From: Spisula solida | Taxonomy: Eukaryota; Mollusca; Bivalvia; Venerida; Mactridae | NCBI GenBank assembly: GCA_947247005.1 | Contig: OX365948.1 | Span: 5,952,001-6,016,000 of the forward strand | Length of the DNA: 64,000 nucleotides | Direction of reading: 5' to 3' | Translations under genes and position numbers: made by a program | Part shown: piece after piece, positions 21,032 to 33,925 of the stretch | Position numbering within the stretch: the first letter of the stretch is position 1 | Layout of the letters: each line of letters opens with the position of its first letter | The notes under the pieces: model-generated | Told to the model about the DNA's origin: nothing | Seen by the model: only the letters and a program-made list of their open reading frames with translations | Databases searched by the model: none

Positions 21032-22890
21032 AGAAAGCATTATATTTTTTAGGAAATATTCCCAATTTTTGAATATTTGGATACAAATAACATGTTATAT
21101 GTATTGATAAAATTGTTAATATGATCTATTTATAGATTAATATGGAAATAAATATCTTACAGTAAAAGACTTCCTTGGTGATATGTTTATGTTACATGTG
21201 TACGCAATTGAACGTCCAAACATAGTTCGGAAATGGCATTTTAGGAGGGTAACTAAATAACTTTCTGATCCTTAAAAAATGTAGTGAATGTATCATTTAG
21301 ATCATATTACTATTTGCTTAAATAATATCCCCAGATTTGAAGCAATAAATGTCAAACAAGCGCCTGTGGAGTGCTTAGCCTTGAGGTAAATAAACATGGT
21401 CGGAAGGCATCTATGAACTTAGCACTGATACAAAAAAAGCCATCATATCACTGTAACATTCAGGAATCAGAAAGACAGACAAATGACAGGTTTAGCATTC
21501 CTAGCAGGGGCGTAGCTTGGTCGAAATTAATGTGTAGGCCAAGTTATTTTAGGGAGTCGGGGGGGGGGGGGCAAATTTTTATTTCTATATCGTCGCAGGT
21601 GCATTCTTAGCAGTTTTCACATTTAAAAACAACAACTATGACTCTCAATTGTGATATGGTAAATATGTTTTATCCAAAAATCTAAATCATTAACATGAAT
21701 GAAAGTCACACTGTAAGAAGGAATCTAAAGTAATGACTAGATTCCAAAATAAACAAAGATTTCCTTATTCAATTGTAGGGGGTCCGGGGGCATATGCTCC
21801 CCGATTTTTATCCCCCACTGATGAAATCAGTTTGTCTGTCCGTCCGTCCGCAGCCATTTCTCAGTAACTAGCTGGTTGAATTTCATGAAACTTTAAATAA
21901 ATGTGAACTACTATCGATTCAACGAATTTGCTTGTTTTTAATTATATACTGCAGTATTTGTTTTCTGGGCTGTTTTCAGACTAAATATCAATAACAGTCC
22001 AGGTGAGTTTGACACTCCTATACCTCATATGATACCCCCATTGATTTTAATTGCATTTTTGACATTTTTATTTTTTCGACTTTTTGTGAAAATGTGTGGG
22101 ACGCGGCCTATACAGCCTATAGAAAGTTACGAACCTGCCTATGACAACCTTAACATGAATTATTAATAAATTTTGGCAACGTGGTAATGTAGAGATCCTG
22201 TCGAGAAAGGGTCCTCCTGTGAAATTTAGTGACACTGGCCACAATCACAGACTTTCAATGATAGACTAGAAAAAGTGCATTTTATCAGTTATTTCAAGAT
22301 CAACTAAGCTATTGACTCGGTTATCTCTAGACATACTGTTCAGAGAAAATAATTCAGAAAAGTTTTCACAGGAAAGTGTTGTGCAAACATACTACATGTA
22401 GTACCACAGAAACGACATTTGGACATTCTTTTATGGCACGGCACGATATCAGATAAGTGTCGCAAATACAGGCCAATTGTACATGTATGATGTGTTATAT
22501 GCTGAAAACTTTAACACGTTTGCATGCATAAACAAGACTGTTTTCAGTATGATGATTTTAAAACAAGTATGCCAAGTTTGAAAGCAATGCCTTGATGGAC
22601 TTTCAGTTTCAAGAACTTGAAAGTTTCGGTTAACATGTTCAATACAAAAACTAGCCAAGTCAATCAGTGGCCATAATCCTGACAATATGAGATCAATGAG
22701 ATGAGGATATGTTGTGAGTCACAATATTCCTGAAAGTAGGAAAGCTTTGAAGGTATCAGTATTAATGGGACGGACGGACAGGACAATCACTATATGCATG
22801 CTGCATTAGTAGATGCCAGGCATTAAAACTTCACTCATTTAGGTATATAATAACATGAAGTGTATAACGTCTTGATGCTTGTATTATACC
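21032..22890. other. Gene-free stretch with simple-sequence and repeat fragments
   Basis: A run of about 14 G sits at 21560-21572. A repeat start (TTTTTATCCCCCACTGATGA, TGTCTGTCCGTCCGTCCG) lies at about 21806-21860, the 5' end of another TGTCCG-type element without a clear right end. No exons recognised. Confidence 0.4.
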
Positions 22891-22894
22891 ACAT

Positions 22895-23045
22895 CATGCT
22901 CAACCACCAAGGCTTTCTACAAGTAACTCGAGGTTATACCACATCGCGCTCAACCACCAAGGCATTCTACAAGCAACTCGAGGTTATACCACATCGCTCT
23001 CAACCACCAAGGCATTCTACACGCAACTCGAGGTTATACAGCCCG
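22895..23045. repeat. 50-bp tandem repeat, about three copies
   Basis: Units of 50 bp (CTCAACCACCAAGGCATTCT, ACAAGCAACTCGAGGTTATA, CCACATCG) repeat about three times with few changes. Confidence 0.75.
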
Positions 23046-23204
23046 ACAGATCAACACTTTGCAGAGATATTCCGCATGTAGAATCAGGATCAACACATCG
23101 CCAAGATATTCCGTACGTACAATCAATAGTTGTAGATTAAATGTACATTTACAGGCATTCTAACATATCACACGAGATTCGGCTCTTCATGTATTTTAAA
23201 TTTA

Positions 23205-23480
23205 TTGTTTTAGAACATTGAAACACAGCTGATTGATGACATCACGTTTGACGTCATCTACTAAGCTAAATGCTGTAACGTTCCAAGGAAAGAATGTAGT
23301 TTGACGACAACCATATGTCTTGTTTTGCTATAAAATGGTGAGCATTGGCAATGTTAAAATCAAAAATAATGAATATGAAGCTGTGCTTTGTTAGAATAAA
23401 ACGCATGCACTAGTACTAGGTCATCTGAGCTCATGCCTGTGTTTTATTCTACAACAATGCACAGCGATAAATTCATTATT
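23205..23480. repeat. Interspersed repeat shared with 9285-9610
   Basis: The same ordered blocks as at 9285: GACGTCATCTA, GCATTGGCAATGTTA, GAAGCTGTGCTTTGTT, AATAAAAC and GCCTGTGTTTTATTC. Unknown class. Confidence 0.5.
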
Positions 23481-23734
23481 TCTTAATTCAAGTATAGAAC
23501 TTGTATTAGCTATTGGTCAACTCGAGCACTATATCTCTGCTTTTACTTACATACATCCGAGGTAACATCGAAACTGTTCACGGAAGTTCAGCATGAGTTC
23601 TCCATATAAAACTAGGTGCAATTTTCATCATGCATCTTTTCTAAGTTTAAATTTTGATGAATGGCAGCAATATCTAGGGCAAGGTTGTGCGACAATGCTC
23701 CAGAGGAGTAATAAGGTCATAAACATCAAGATAT

Positions 23735-24198
23735 CGTTGTTGTTTGTATGCACTCGACTCTCGAGATGTAGTTGTTGAACTATACATTGTTGTTTGTATG
23801 CCCTCGACTCTCGAGATATTGTTGTCGAACAATACAATGTTGTTTGTATGCCCTCGACTCTCGAGATATTGTTGTTGAACTATACATTGTTGTTTGTATG
23901 CCCTCGACTCTCGAGATATTGTTGTTGAACTATACATTGTTGTTTGTATGCCCTCGACTCTCGAGATATTGTTGTTGAACAATACAATGTTGTTTGTATG
24001 CCCTCGACTCTCGAGATATTGTTGTTGAACAATACATTGTTGTTTGTATGCCCTCGACTTTTGAGATATCGTTGTTGAACTATACAATGTTGTTTGTATG
24101 CCCTCGACTCTCGAGATATTGTTGTTGAACTACACAATGTTGTTTGTATGCACTCGACTCTCGAGATATCGTTATTGAACTACACAATGTTGTTTGTA
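23735..24198. repeat. 50-bp minisatellite, about nine copies
   Basis: The unit CTCGACTCTCGAGATATTGT, TGTTGAACTATACATTGTTG, TTTGTATGCC repeats about nine times. It abuts the 5'-truncated end of the LINE at about 24200. Open frames across it are artefacts. Confidence 0.88.
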
Positions 24199-25188
24199 TT
24201 AACATTGGACTCTAATTCAGTGTGGAACAATACAATTAATGCCTTTAACTTGTCTCAATTAGTTGACAAGCCCACCAGGGTAACCACCCAAACATCCACT
24301 ATAATAGATCATGTCTACACAAACATGCCATGCAACATAACAGAAATAAATATTCCTAACATTGCACTCAGTGATCACTACCCAGTCTGTTTTACACGCA
24401 AATTAACATCACAGAAGGATAATGGTCCATCTCATAATTTGATTAACTACAGAAATGTAAAAAACTTCAATGGAACTGATTTCTTATGCTCTCTTGAGGC
24501 ACAACCATGGTCAATACTTGACATCTTCGATGACCCTGAAGATGCATTTGATAGTTTTATTAAACTATATAGTAATGCACTAAATCAACATGCTCCACTT
24601 AAACAAAGAAGAGTAAAACACAAACATTTACCTGACTGGTTTAATCCTGATATAACAAATGCAATGAAACATAGAGACAAAGCCAAACAATCAAATAATA
24701 CTGAAAATTAAAGATATTGGAGAAATAAAACTCAATCTCTAATCAAAGAAGCAAAAAATCCTTTATTCCGAATCCATTAATAATAACCAACAAAACCCAA
24801 GACAAATTTGGAAGAATTTAAAAGATCTATCCGGGAAATCAAGTAAACATCAAAGTCACTTAATTGTCGATGATTCAGGAAAGCCTATTCAAGATGCTGA
24901 TACAACTGCAGAGTATTTCAATGACTTTTTTGCAAACATTCAATAAAGCACCAAATCACTGTGATACCATTTCGCAAGATGATAAGACTATTTTAAGTGA
25001 ATTCATCAAAGATCACATATCACCAACAACTTCATTTCACATCCCATAGTTTCATTCTAAAACAACTAAAATCTATGGACTGTAACAAAACGACAGGCTT
25101 AGATAGAATTGGGGCTAAATTTCTAAAACAAGAGGGCCATGATGGCCCTGAATCGCTCACCTGAATCACCTTGCTCATGATATTTTTA

Positions 25189-25376
25189 TTTATCACATAA
25201 CCTGCGGTCCAGGAGTGCCGTAAAGCTATGCCGTAAATATCGTTCGGCACTCCCAGACTGGGCAATAAATATTTAAATTATTATTTTAAATATACCGCTG
25301 AATTTTGGCTGAAACATATGCAGCGTACATCATCCTTTTGAACAATAATGTGCATTTTTAAGGTTATGTGATAAAT
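25189..25376. mobile_element. Short MITE inside Helentron-like copy F
   Basis: 188 bp bounded by TTATCACATAACC and GGTTATGTGATAA, the same ends as the element at 378-2560. No coding capacity. Confidence 0.6.
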
Positions 25377-25605
25377 ATAACGTGTCTGGGCGTTTGGTCC
25401 AAGTTTAACTTCGTTTAACCTTGCCCCCTTTTGTGGCGTTATGTTTTCGCCCAGATATGTATAACATGTATATATTAATGTTCTGGCAAATTAAAATTGC
25501 CCATTTTCAAGTCAAATTGGTGTTTCTTGTATATTTTGCTTTATAACTGTTTCATATACATAGTCACATGTTTCAATGCTTTTGGGGTAAAACAGATGCA
25601 CATAA

Positions 25606-25747
25606 ATAGAATCTTACATTCGTGCTCATTACATCAGAGTTTTATTAAACTAGTTGACAAAAACAATATGACACTCGGCAAAGCCTTGTGTCATATCATT
25701 TTGTCCACTCGTTTAATAAAACTCGTATGTAATGAGCACTAATGCAA
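25606..25747. repeat. Inverted repeat of about 140 bp
   Basis: The arms read GTGCTCATTACATCAGAGTT, TTATTAAACTAG on the left and the near complement, CTCGTTTAATAAAACTCGTA, TGTAATGAGCAC, on the right. A shorter relative lies at about 278-360. Probably a folded-back MITE. Confidence 0.5.
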
Positions 25748-28356
25748 GATCCTCTATATATGAAACTGTAGCCTCTTAAAGAAGACAAGTGCCCTAAATT
25801 TGAGAAAGGACCTTATTAAGATGCTACAGACCAAATTTTATGAAGATCCATCAAGCGGTTCAAGAGAAGAAGTCTTTTAAAAAAAATTCTATATATCTCT
25901 TATGTAAAATTAAGGGAGGCACGGGGTGGGGCCAATATTGACCCAGGGGTCATGATTTGAGCAATCTCGGTAAAGGTCCACCAGACAATGCTACCACCAA
26001 AATATCTAAGCTCTATGCCTTGTGGTTCCAGAGAAGAAGTTTTTAAAGTTTTTCTATATATTTCTTATATAAAATTATGAGATGTCTGGGGTGGGGCCAA
26101 TATTGACCCGGGGGTCACAATTTGAGCAATCTTGGTAGAGGTCCACTAGACAATGCTACATGCTAAATATCTAAGCTCTATGCCTTGTGGTTCCAGAGAA
26201 GATTTTTTAGAGTTTTTTCTATATATCTCTTATACAAAATTAAGGGACCCCCTGGGCGGGGCCAATATTGACCCGGGGGTCATGATTTGAGCAATCTTGG
26301 TAAAGGTCCATCACGCAATGCTTCATGCTAAATATCTAAGCTCTATGCATGCCTTGTGGTTTCTTAGAAGAAGATTTTTAAAGGTTTTGTTACCTGGTTG
26401 CCATGGCAACCAGAGTTCTAGATGGATCAACTTTATTTGAGCAATTTTTAAATCCCCCTATGTCAGGAACATCCAGGCAAAATTTCATCAATATTGGTTA
26501 AAAGGTTTCAGAGGAGATGTCATTTGAAAGTGTGGACGGACGGACGTAGGACGGTGAGTGATCACAATAGCTCACGTTGAGCACGAAGTGCTCAGGTGAG
26601 CTAATTATCAGCAGAAATCATAACAAAACCACTAACTAAAATATTTAATAAAAGTATCTCGACTGCAACGTTTCCGAACCTCCTCAAAAAAGCAAAGGTT
26701 GTACCAATTTTCAAAAAAGGATCAAAATCAGATGCTAACAACTACCGTCCAATCTCAATACTCCCAGTACTGTCTAAAATACCTGAAAAACATGTCAGTG
26801 ACAATTTGAAAACCTACATTGAAACATATTCTTTGATACATAGCACATAATCAGGATTTCGATCAAAACACTCATGTGAAACAGCTCTTACTGCAATCAT
26901 TGATTCGTGGATATCAGCTATCAATGACAAAATTGTTGGGACAGTGTTCCTTGATCTCACAAAAGCATTCGACTTACTCAATCATTCAATACTGTTAGAT
27001 AAAATGAAAGAATATAAATTTGATAAGAAAACACTTGCCTGGTTCACATCATACCTATCAGACAGAACTCAGCAAGTTTCCATCTCGGGAAAACTATCAG
27101 GATCACAAGCTATATCATCTTGAGTTCCTCAAGGGTCTATTTTGGGCCCAATATTGTTTATACTCTACATAAATGATCTACCACTACTCCTCAAAAATAC
27201 ATCTACTGACATGTTTGCTGATGACACTACCGTCACTGCTTTTGAACAATCACTACCAGAAGTATATAACTCACTGCAACAAAGTATATCTATTATCAAT
27301 GATTGGTGTACACGGAATTCAATGTTGCCTAACCCCCAAAAACCCAAAGCTATGATAATTTCACCTTCAAATACAATCTACAACTCTCTTAAAACCAGTA
27401 GTGAGTTCACTCAAACAATGCAAAACCAAGTTATAGGATTTTCAGAGACAGAAAAATTGTTAGGAGTTCATGTTGACCATAAACTTAACTGGCAAACTCA
27501 GGTTGAACATCTGCTTAAGAAATGCAATTCTTTACTTTATCTTCTTCTCAGAATAAAATCATTTCTAAATAAACACATAAGAATCCTCTTCTTCAATGCA
27601 TACATCTTACCCCATATTGACTATTGCTGTACCATATGGGGAAATTGTAATAATGAGCTTCTCAATACCCTGTACAAATTTCAGAAAAGAGCTGCACGTA
27701 TAATACTAGACAAGGACATAGACACTCCATCACACGATCTCTTTCAAGAACTCAAGTGGATGACTATACATGAAAGAATCTATTTCAAAAAAGCCATTTT
27801 TGTTTACAAATCTATTAACAATCTCTTTCCTGAATACATGTCAAACTTATTCACATTCTCAAACAATCATTCACTAAGATCCCACACTCAACAATCCCTT
27901 AAGGTTCCAAAACCAAGACTAGAATTTTTTAGGAAAACTCTTGCTTATTCAGGGCCCAAACTCTGGAACACTACACATAAAACAATCAGAAAGCTTGGCT
28001 GTCTTTAAGACATCATACCTCAAAAGGTTGTTCTCTGATGGGAAAAACTTGATAAACATGTAAAATACTTGTGTCTCATAATATATAAATGTAATTTTGT
28101 TCTTTGTTTTATAGATCAACTTCACTCAACTGTTCTATAAATTGTTGTTCTAGATTTCATATGAAATGTTTTAATACCAGTAGCTTAATTAACGCACTGC
28201 TGTTAAATTTAATGTAAATGTCATTCTGTAAATGTTATATTTGTTCACATTTGTTGTAAATTGTATGTGCATAGATATTGAGGCTCACAGGTAAGACTTG
28301 GCTTTGCCAACTGTGTTGCCTCATTAAATAAAGTCTTTATTATTATTATTATTAGT

Positions 28357-29289
28357 ATAGAGCACTTTTCCTGGAACTTAAAAAACGCCCCTCTTATAAC
28401 GTGATTCTTCTGTGAACAGTGAAATGAAATGTTCATTTTGGCAGGTCAAAAAATCTGCACAGTAAATCGATTTAAAATAGGCATGTGCTTGGTTTTGTTA
28501 TGCAAATTATGGTACTGGTCAGCTATTGTTGACCAGATAGTTTGAACAAACACACAAATGTATTACAAAAGTTTTATTACAAAACAAAAGATGTATGATA
28601 AGTTTATAATATATAAAATTTACTCAAAACAAGACAAATGTTGGATAGAGACAATGGATAAAAGTTGAGAGAAGGTCAGCATTAGAAGAACATGGAGCCA
28701 TACTTGTATCTCTCTTCTGTTTTAAAAATTGGAATCCCTTTCTAAAGCGGTAGCCGTACAGTTTTGTTCAATTTTAGTATTAAGCAGTTTTTTTCAAATG
28801 AATTTGAAGCGGTAATCACCTATGAACTGAAAAATCGTTCTAAAAAAGTGTTTTGTTGTCAGATAGCAGAATGTTAAGATTAGATTTTGTTTTACTTGCA
28901 ATGTGACAAGGAACCACAACTATTTGGTTTTCAAACCTTTATCATATTTCTTATTAATTACTCAAATTGTACAAAACACTATGGCCATATGTGTCAAATA
29001 TTATCTCTGGGAGTCTGAATGTATTGCACATTTTCTGATCTGAATCATGCACGTACAATGGGTTATATTCCAAAAATATGCCAACATTAATGACGTCATG
29101 AGGTAAACAATTACCTTATCTATAATGGACCTTGCATTATACGCCAATAAAATGCCTACGTTCATGACGTCATTGTTGAAACAGTAAACACATTTTCACA
29201 TGTATTTTTATTCACTTAAGTAGGTATATAATAAAGGAATATAACTGCAGTTGGGTAGATCTGTTGGGTTAATAACCTCTCGTTGCTAG
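28357..29289. other. Gene-free AT-rich stretch
   Basis: No bounded repeat or exon recognised. A minus-strand AATAAA (plus TTTATT, about 28570) is the kind of signal that could end the XKR transcript, but that would need a 3' UTR of over 5 kb and is unproven. Confidence 0.35.
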
Positions 29290-29291
29290 TA

Positions 29292-30088
29292 CTGTATTCC
29301 TAGATACTTTCGCGGATACAATATTTCGCGTTTTTCATACCGTCGGCATATTCGCGGCTACAAATTTTCGCGGAAGCATAACGACCGCGAATTCCGCGAA
29401 AAAGTTGCTACGGCATAAAGGTATGTTTGACACATCTTGCAATTTCAATAGGCCTGTTTGTCATCACCATCCGTGTATACACAATCAAATTCAATTGAGT
29501 GTGACCTTAGCTGACATGATAACAATTACGATGATCAATTAATCTATTTATAACAAAGGATTTCATAAAGTATTTTCACTAGGTGTTATCAACATAAACT
29601 GGTAAATAGTAACAATTATAAATTAACTACCAAACATATGTTAAACAAATAAATGTGAAATGATTATTGTAAATACCTGTACAGGAATACAATGACTTTA
29701 ATCATGACAAAAACAAACATTCATATGTAGAAGTAAACTGAATATAAACACCCCACCCATGTACCCCTGTGCTTGTTTACATTGAGCACATTACACGCTA
29801 CGTCATAACAGTGTTTATGTCTACACAAGCTAAAATATGCACGAGTCTTAGAGGATTGAAATTGATGTTTATATTGAGAAAATTAACGCAATTGTTCTTA
29901 GATTTTATAAAGATGGATTTATTGACAGAAGTTTCCACGTCATTTATGCGCAAGTACAATAAATATTATCCTTCGTCAAATGATTTTGCGATTTTAGCAT
30001 GTTATTAGCGGCTATTAAACTTCGCGAAATGATACCTCCCGCGAAAGTCGCTAACTTAAAATGCGCGAAACCATTTCTAGGAATACAG
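29292..30088. mobile_element. TA-flanked MITE, family CTGTATTCCTAGA, copy 1
   Basis: Starts CTGTATTCCTAGATACTTTC and ends GAAACCATTTCTAGGAATAC, AG, with TA on both sides (29290-29291, 30089-30090). The subterminal parts are rich in TTCGCGG, GCGAATTCCGCGAA and GCGCGAAA. A second, inverted copy is at 41007-41849. No transposase; internal frames such as 29769-30008 are chance. Confidence 0.75.
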
Positions 30089-30090
30089 TA

Positions 30091-32936
30091 TTATACCGTA
30101 TCTTGTGCAACCATTAGGAACAGCGAGATACAGCATTATAGAAGCAACGAGAGGTAATATGGCCCAACGAATTAACACACTACAGTGATAAGACTAAATA
30201 TAAATATGAACAAAGTCAAATAAATGTATAAATAAACTAAAATTGCTGGTTTTGGAAAAGTAAGCTGTACATGGGTAACTGTTTTTACTTTTTATGAAAA
30301 AAAAGAGATCATGAAACTAAATCCCAATAATTGCTTGTTCTTCATTTTTTTATCAAATCCATGCATTCACCACCAAAACCACAATTTTTTGTCCACAAAA
30401 TAAAAATGACTTCACAAAACAGTGACAATTTTTCACATAGTAACACCTGAAAAGTAAGAGTAACAAACATACACACACAATGTGATCACATAAATAATCG
30501 CAAAAAAAATTAAAATCAAGAAAAATTAATTAAAAATTCTCTAATAGCATTAGTTTATGTTAACAGGGTGAGTAACGTAAGTCCAATGACATCATATTGT
30601 ATACTGTCAGCCTATGTATTATCACTAGTCTGCATAATGAAACAGGTAAACAGTAGCTATCATTCCAACAATTAAACAAGAAACAGAATTAGAGCACAGA
30701 ACGAAATCAGGTGCACAACTTCATATGCTCTGATAAACACTCCTGAAAGGTTTTGTAACCATAGCAACCTTGCATGCCATGTTTCACAGAACCCTTTGGG
30801 TGAGATTGGTCAGATGGAAATGCAGGAAATTTCCATAAAATGACGTAGATTTTTCTTGCTCAAATTTCAAACTTAAATCATTGAAATTTATAATTTAAAT
30901 TATGCAGTTTTCACTTATTTTACTTTTTTGACAATACCATGCACACGCTTAATGCAGCAATTTGAACTAATAATTGTGACCATTTTTAATTTTAACATCA
31001 TGCACATGATGCAGGAGATCTGGCATGTATGAGCAACTTTTGAGACTTTTAGAAATGATACTGGTACAACCTTTCTTGTTGAAGATCATTGTGCAGTATA
31101 ATGCTCAATCCTGACAATAAGATGCGCGTCTGTTTCAGATGCTATTAAAACACATCCCTACACCAAAACATTTTTCTATTGTTCAAATTCAGTATATGAA
31201 ATTTCAAATTGACCAAAACAATCATTTTTGTGGAAACTTAATTCTTTCTAGTGCAGCATTTTCGGTTTTCAGTCTTATTCTGGAATTGTAGCACCACTGA
31301 ATATGAGAAAATTGAAATGAAAAGTAAGACTATTGATAAACCACCCAGACAACATAAACACAGTGGAACATTTCCATAACAACATCCTTGGAAAGTCGTT
31401 AAGTTTGTTGTTAAGAATGATTTACAATAAAGGGGTTGCAGTAGTAGAAGATTTTATATGTGTCAAGTATTAACAAACGTAAATGAGACGTAATTGACCT
31501 ACATGAGTGTACTGTTAGTTGCATAGCACATGATTCATAGAAATGAGATACAAACATGACACTATGGCGCCAACACATGTACATGACAAACAAGATGAGA
31601 CAAAGTACAAACAAAGTACAATGTCATATAGCTGCGAATGGAAGAAGGGCAAGGGAATATCTAATTATCAAGAGATCATACAAATGTTTTAAAGTCAGAA
31701 ATACTACCTGATATATGTTTACTAAATATTAATGAAAAACACACATTTTGGACATTTCAAACTGGCTTTATGAAATTCATAAACATCAAAGTGGAATTTA
31801 AAAATATATTTCGCAAATTGGGATATATCACTGATTTTATAGACCAGTGTCACAATGCACTATTCCAATCAGATAAATTTATGCGAAATCCAATCAGATA
31901 AGTTCCTTGATACTGATCAAGAAGAACAAACCAATCGGATAAATTCTTTGGGACTGATCCCCTAGAACCAATCAATCAGATAAGCTCTTTGGGACTGATC
32001 ACCAAGAACAAACTATAGAGCAGACTGGTTCCTAAACTCAGGTTTATAACCCCGGACACAGCATTACTAGAACAGTGCAATAAAGTAGATACCTACACAT
32101 TCATATAAATAATCAATGAAATGTAAAACATACCATTACCACACTACAATCTAAATAGTATAATATACACCACAGTCATAACATACATGACAATCTTATA
32201 TAGTTTTCATTTTTACAATATTTGTTTACAAGTTGTCAGCAATTTGAAGGCAAATCTGATTACTAGTAATGTATCTTTGATAGAACATGTCAATAAATTT
32301 GTGATAATTAGGAATCTAGTAAGAAAACCTATGCGCCAACCATTTTTTCTAGCTTAGGTGCTGATGGCCTCGATCAAGTTCAAGATTTGATATAAATTTG
32401 GTTACTTGTTTCTAAACCTCTTATATGATTTATGTCTATTAATATACATGAAAGTTGCCCTTGAAAAAATAGTTGACAATTCAAAACAAAGGAGATACAT
32501 ATTGTAATAATGGAAACTGTATATATACTAGTAGCTAACACAGCATAACTTAAATGACAAACAGGAAACCAAATATGGTAATCAGAATCTTGGAAATATT
32601 CCAATGCTTCTATATCCTAATCATGAGAATGATGTACATCTAGCCAGTAGATTCAATGAAACAAGTAAGCCATCTAATTTAGGATTTCACTTACAGACTT
32701 AGTTTTTACCTTAGATGACACATCTATTAAATACATGATATACTAATATATATACAATACAAACAAACTGTACAGCTAGCCATTGCATTGCTTTTTATAG
32801 GACCCTGATATAATGGAAACTTAAAACATAAGGCGATTGACAAACAAATATACAGTATGCAGCGGTATTGCATTGCTTTGAGATGGATGCTACATTGATC
32901 AAGTATAGAGTAAAACCTAATGTCAAACACCACTCT
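30091..32936. other. Stretch downstream of the XKR stop, possibly its 3' UTR
   Basis: AT-rich, with no exon motifs on either strand. A degenerate tandem repeat of about 50 bp (CCAATCAGATAA.TTC, TTTGGGACTGATC) lies at about 31865-32012. Whether the XKR transcript extends through here cannot be told from sequence. Confidence 0.35.
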
Positions 32937-33201
32937 GATAGTATTACCACCCTATATCCCATACACTTGATAGCATTACCACCCTATATCCCATACACTT
33001 GATAGTATTACCACCCTATATCCCATACACTTGATAGCATTACCACCCTATATCCCATACACTTGATAGTATTACCACCCTATATCCAATACACTTGATA
33101 GTATTACCACCCTATATCCCATACACTTGATAGCATTACCACCCTATATCCCATACACTTGATAGCATTACCACCCTATATCCCATACACTTGATAGCAT
33201 T
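32937..33201. repeat. 32-bp minisatellite, about eight copies
   Basis: The unit TAGCATTACCACCCTATATC, CCATACACTTGA repeats about 8.3 times, with GCATT/GTATT the main variation. It lies about 0.7 kb past the XKR stop codon on the minus strand, so it may be in the 3' UTR. Confidence 0.92.
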
Positions 33202-33925
33202 AAACACGCTGAACACAATTGAATATCAAAATACAAAATATTTTAAATGCAAACGATTTTAGGAGTTAGTACAGTGACCTTTAACTTACATACAGTACTT
33301 TGCATTGAAAAACAAGATCTATGAAGAGAGTGAATTCCTCAATACACCAGTTTAAAATTGCTAAAAACTAAAAATTGACAACTACTATATAGCTAGAAAA
33401 AAAGTATGTTTTAGCCAAATAACTGAATTCTAATTCAAGCACATACTATTACATGCAAAGAGTCAACAAGCATATATTTGTCATAACTCATAAGCCATCA
33501 CTGAATTATAACATTATCAGACAATTTTTAAACTATTGAATATTTAATTTTTAACAAATAATTTTGAAACATGTACATAACTTAGTTTTTACAAATAATT
33601 TAGGAACATGTATATTTAAATATATATTTGTTGTAAAATTATGGACAAAATTACTGACAAGTTAAAGTAAAATGTCACCTTAATCAAACACATTTTCTCA
33701 TCTAATTTGACTTGTCTTTGACTAATTAAATAATGTCTTTACTTTCTTTAAACCCAATGGTGGTCGTATTACATGTATAAGAAAAGATATGTCAAGAAAA
33801 AAGTATTAATACCAAATATCAGTTAAGCATCATATAAATTGCACACCATTTTTTTTTTACATAAATATACAATCCAATACAAACAGTATATTCAGTATCT
33901 CTCACATATTTACACCAACAAAATC

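Larger units (their letters stand above)
25124..26607 (-). mobile_element. Helentron-like element, copy F, inserted in the LINE
   Basis: Minus orientation. The plus strand begins ACAAGAGGGCCATGATGGCC, CTGAATCGCTCACCTG (palindrome plus the CTTGT terminus) and ends GATCACAATAGCTCACGTTG, AGCACGAAGTGCTCAGGTGA, GCTAA (terminal hairpin). Internal units of about 175 bp carry ATTGACCC.GGGGTCA and ATCTAAGCTCTATGCCTTGT, and TGGTTGCCATGGCAACCAG sits near 26395. It holds a nested MITE (25189-25376). The LINE reading frame resumes exactly after it, so the boundaries are well set. Confidence 0.7.
24200..28356 (+). pseudogene. Broken CR1/L2-type LINE retrotransposon, split by a Helentron-like element
   Basis: 5'-truncated. 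The left part (24200-25123) encodes the end of an AP-endonuclease-like domain (ALSDHYPVCF) and the linker; a stop at 24709 and frameshifts near 24760-24950 break it. It then enters reverse transcriptase (TTGLDRIGAKFLK), where the 25124-26607 insertion cuts it. RT resumes in frame at LSAEIITKPL and runs through DANNYRPISILPVLSKI, SGFRSKHSCETAL, FLDLTKAFDLLNHSILL, VPQGSILGPILFILYINDLP and FADDTT to the C-terminal helices. In-frame stops interrupt at about 26848 (before SGFRSK) and 27121 (before VPQGS). It ends near 28330-28356 in a short TTA/ATT repeat, a tail style known in the CR1/L2 group. Inactive. Confidence 0.85.

Noticed and set aside
24094..24711. 205-residue frame as a host gene
   Set aside because: Its first part is the 50-bp minisatellite and the rest is the endonuclease end and linker of a LINE.
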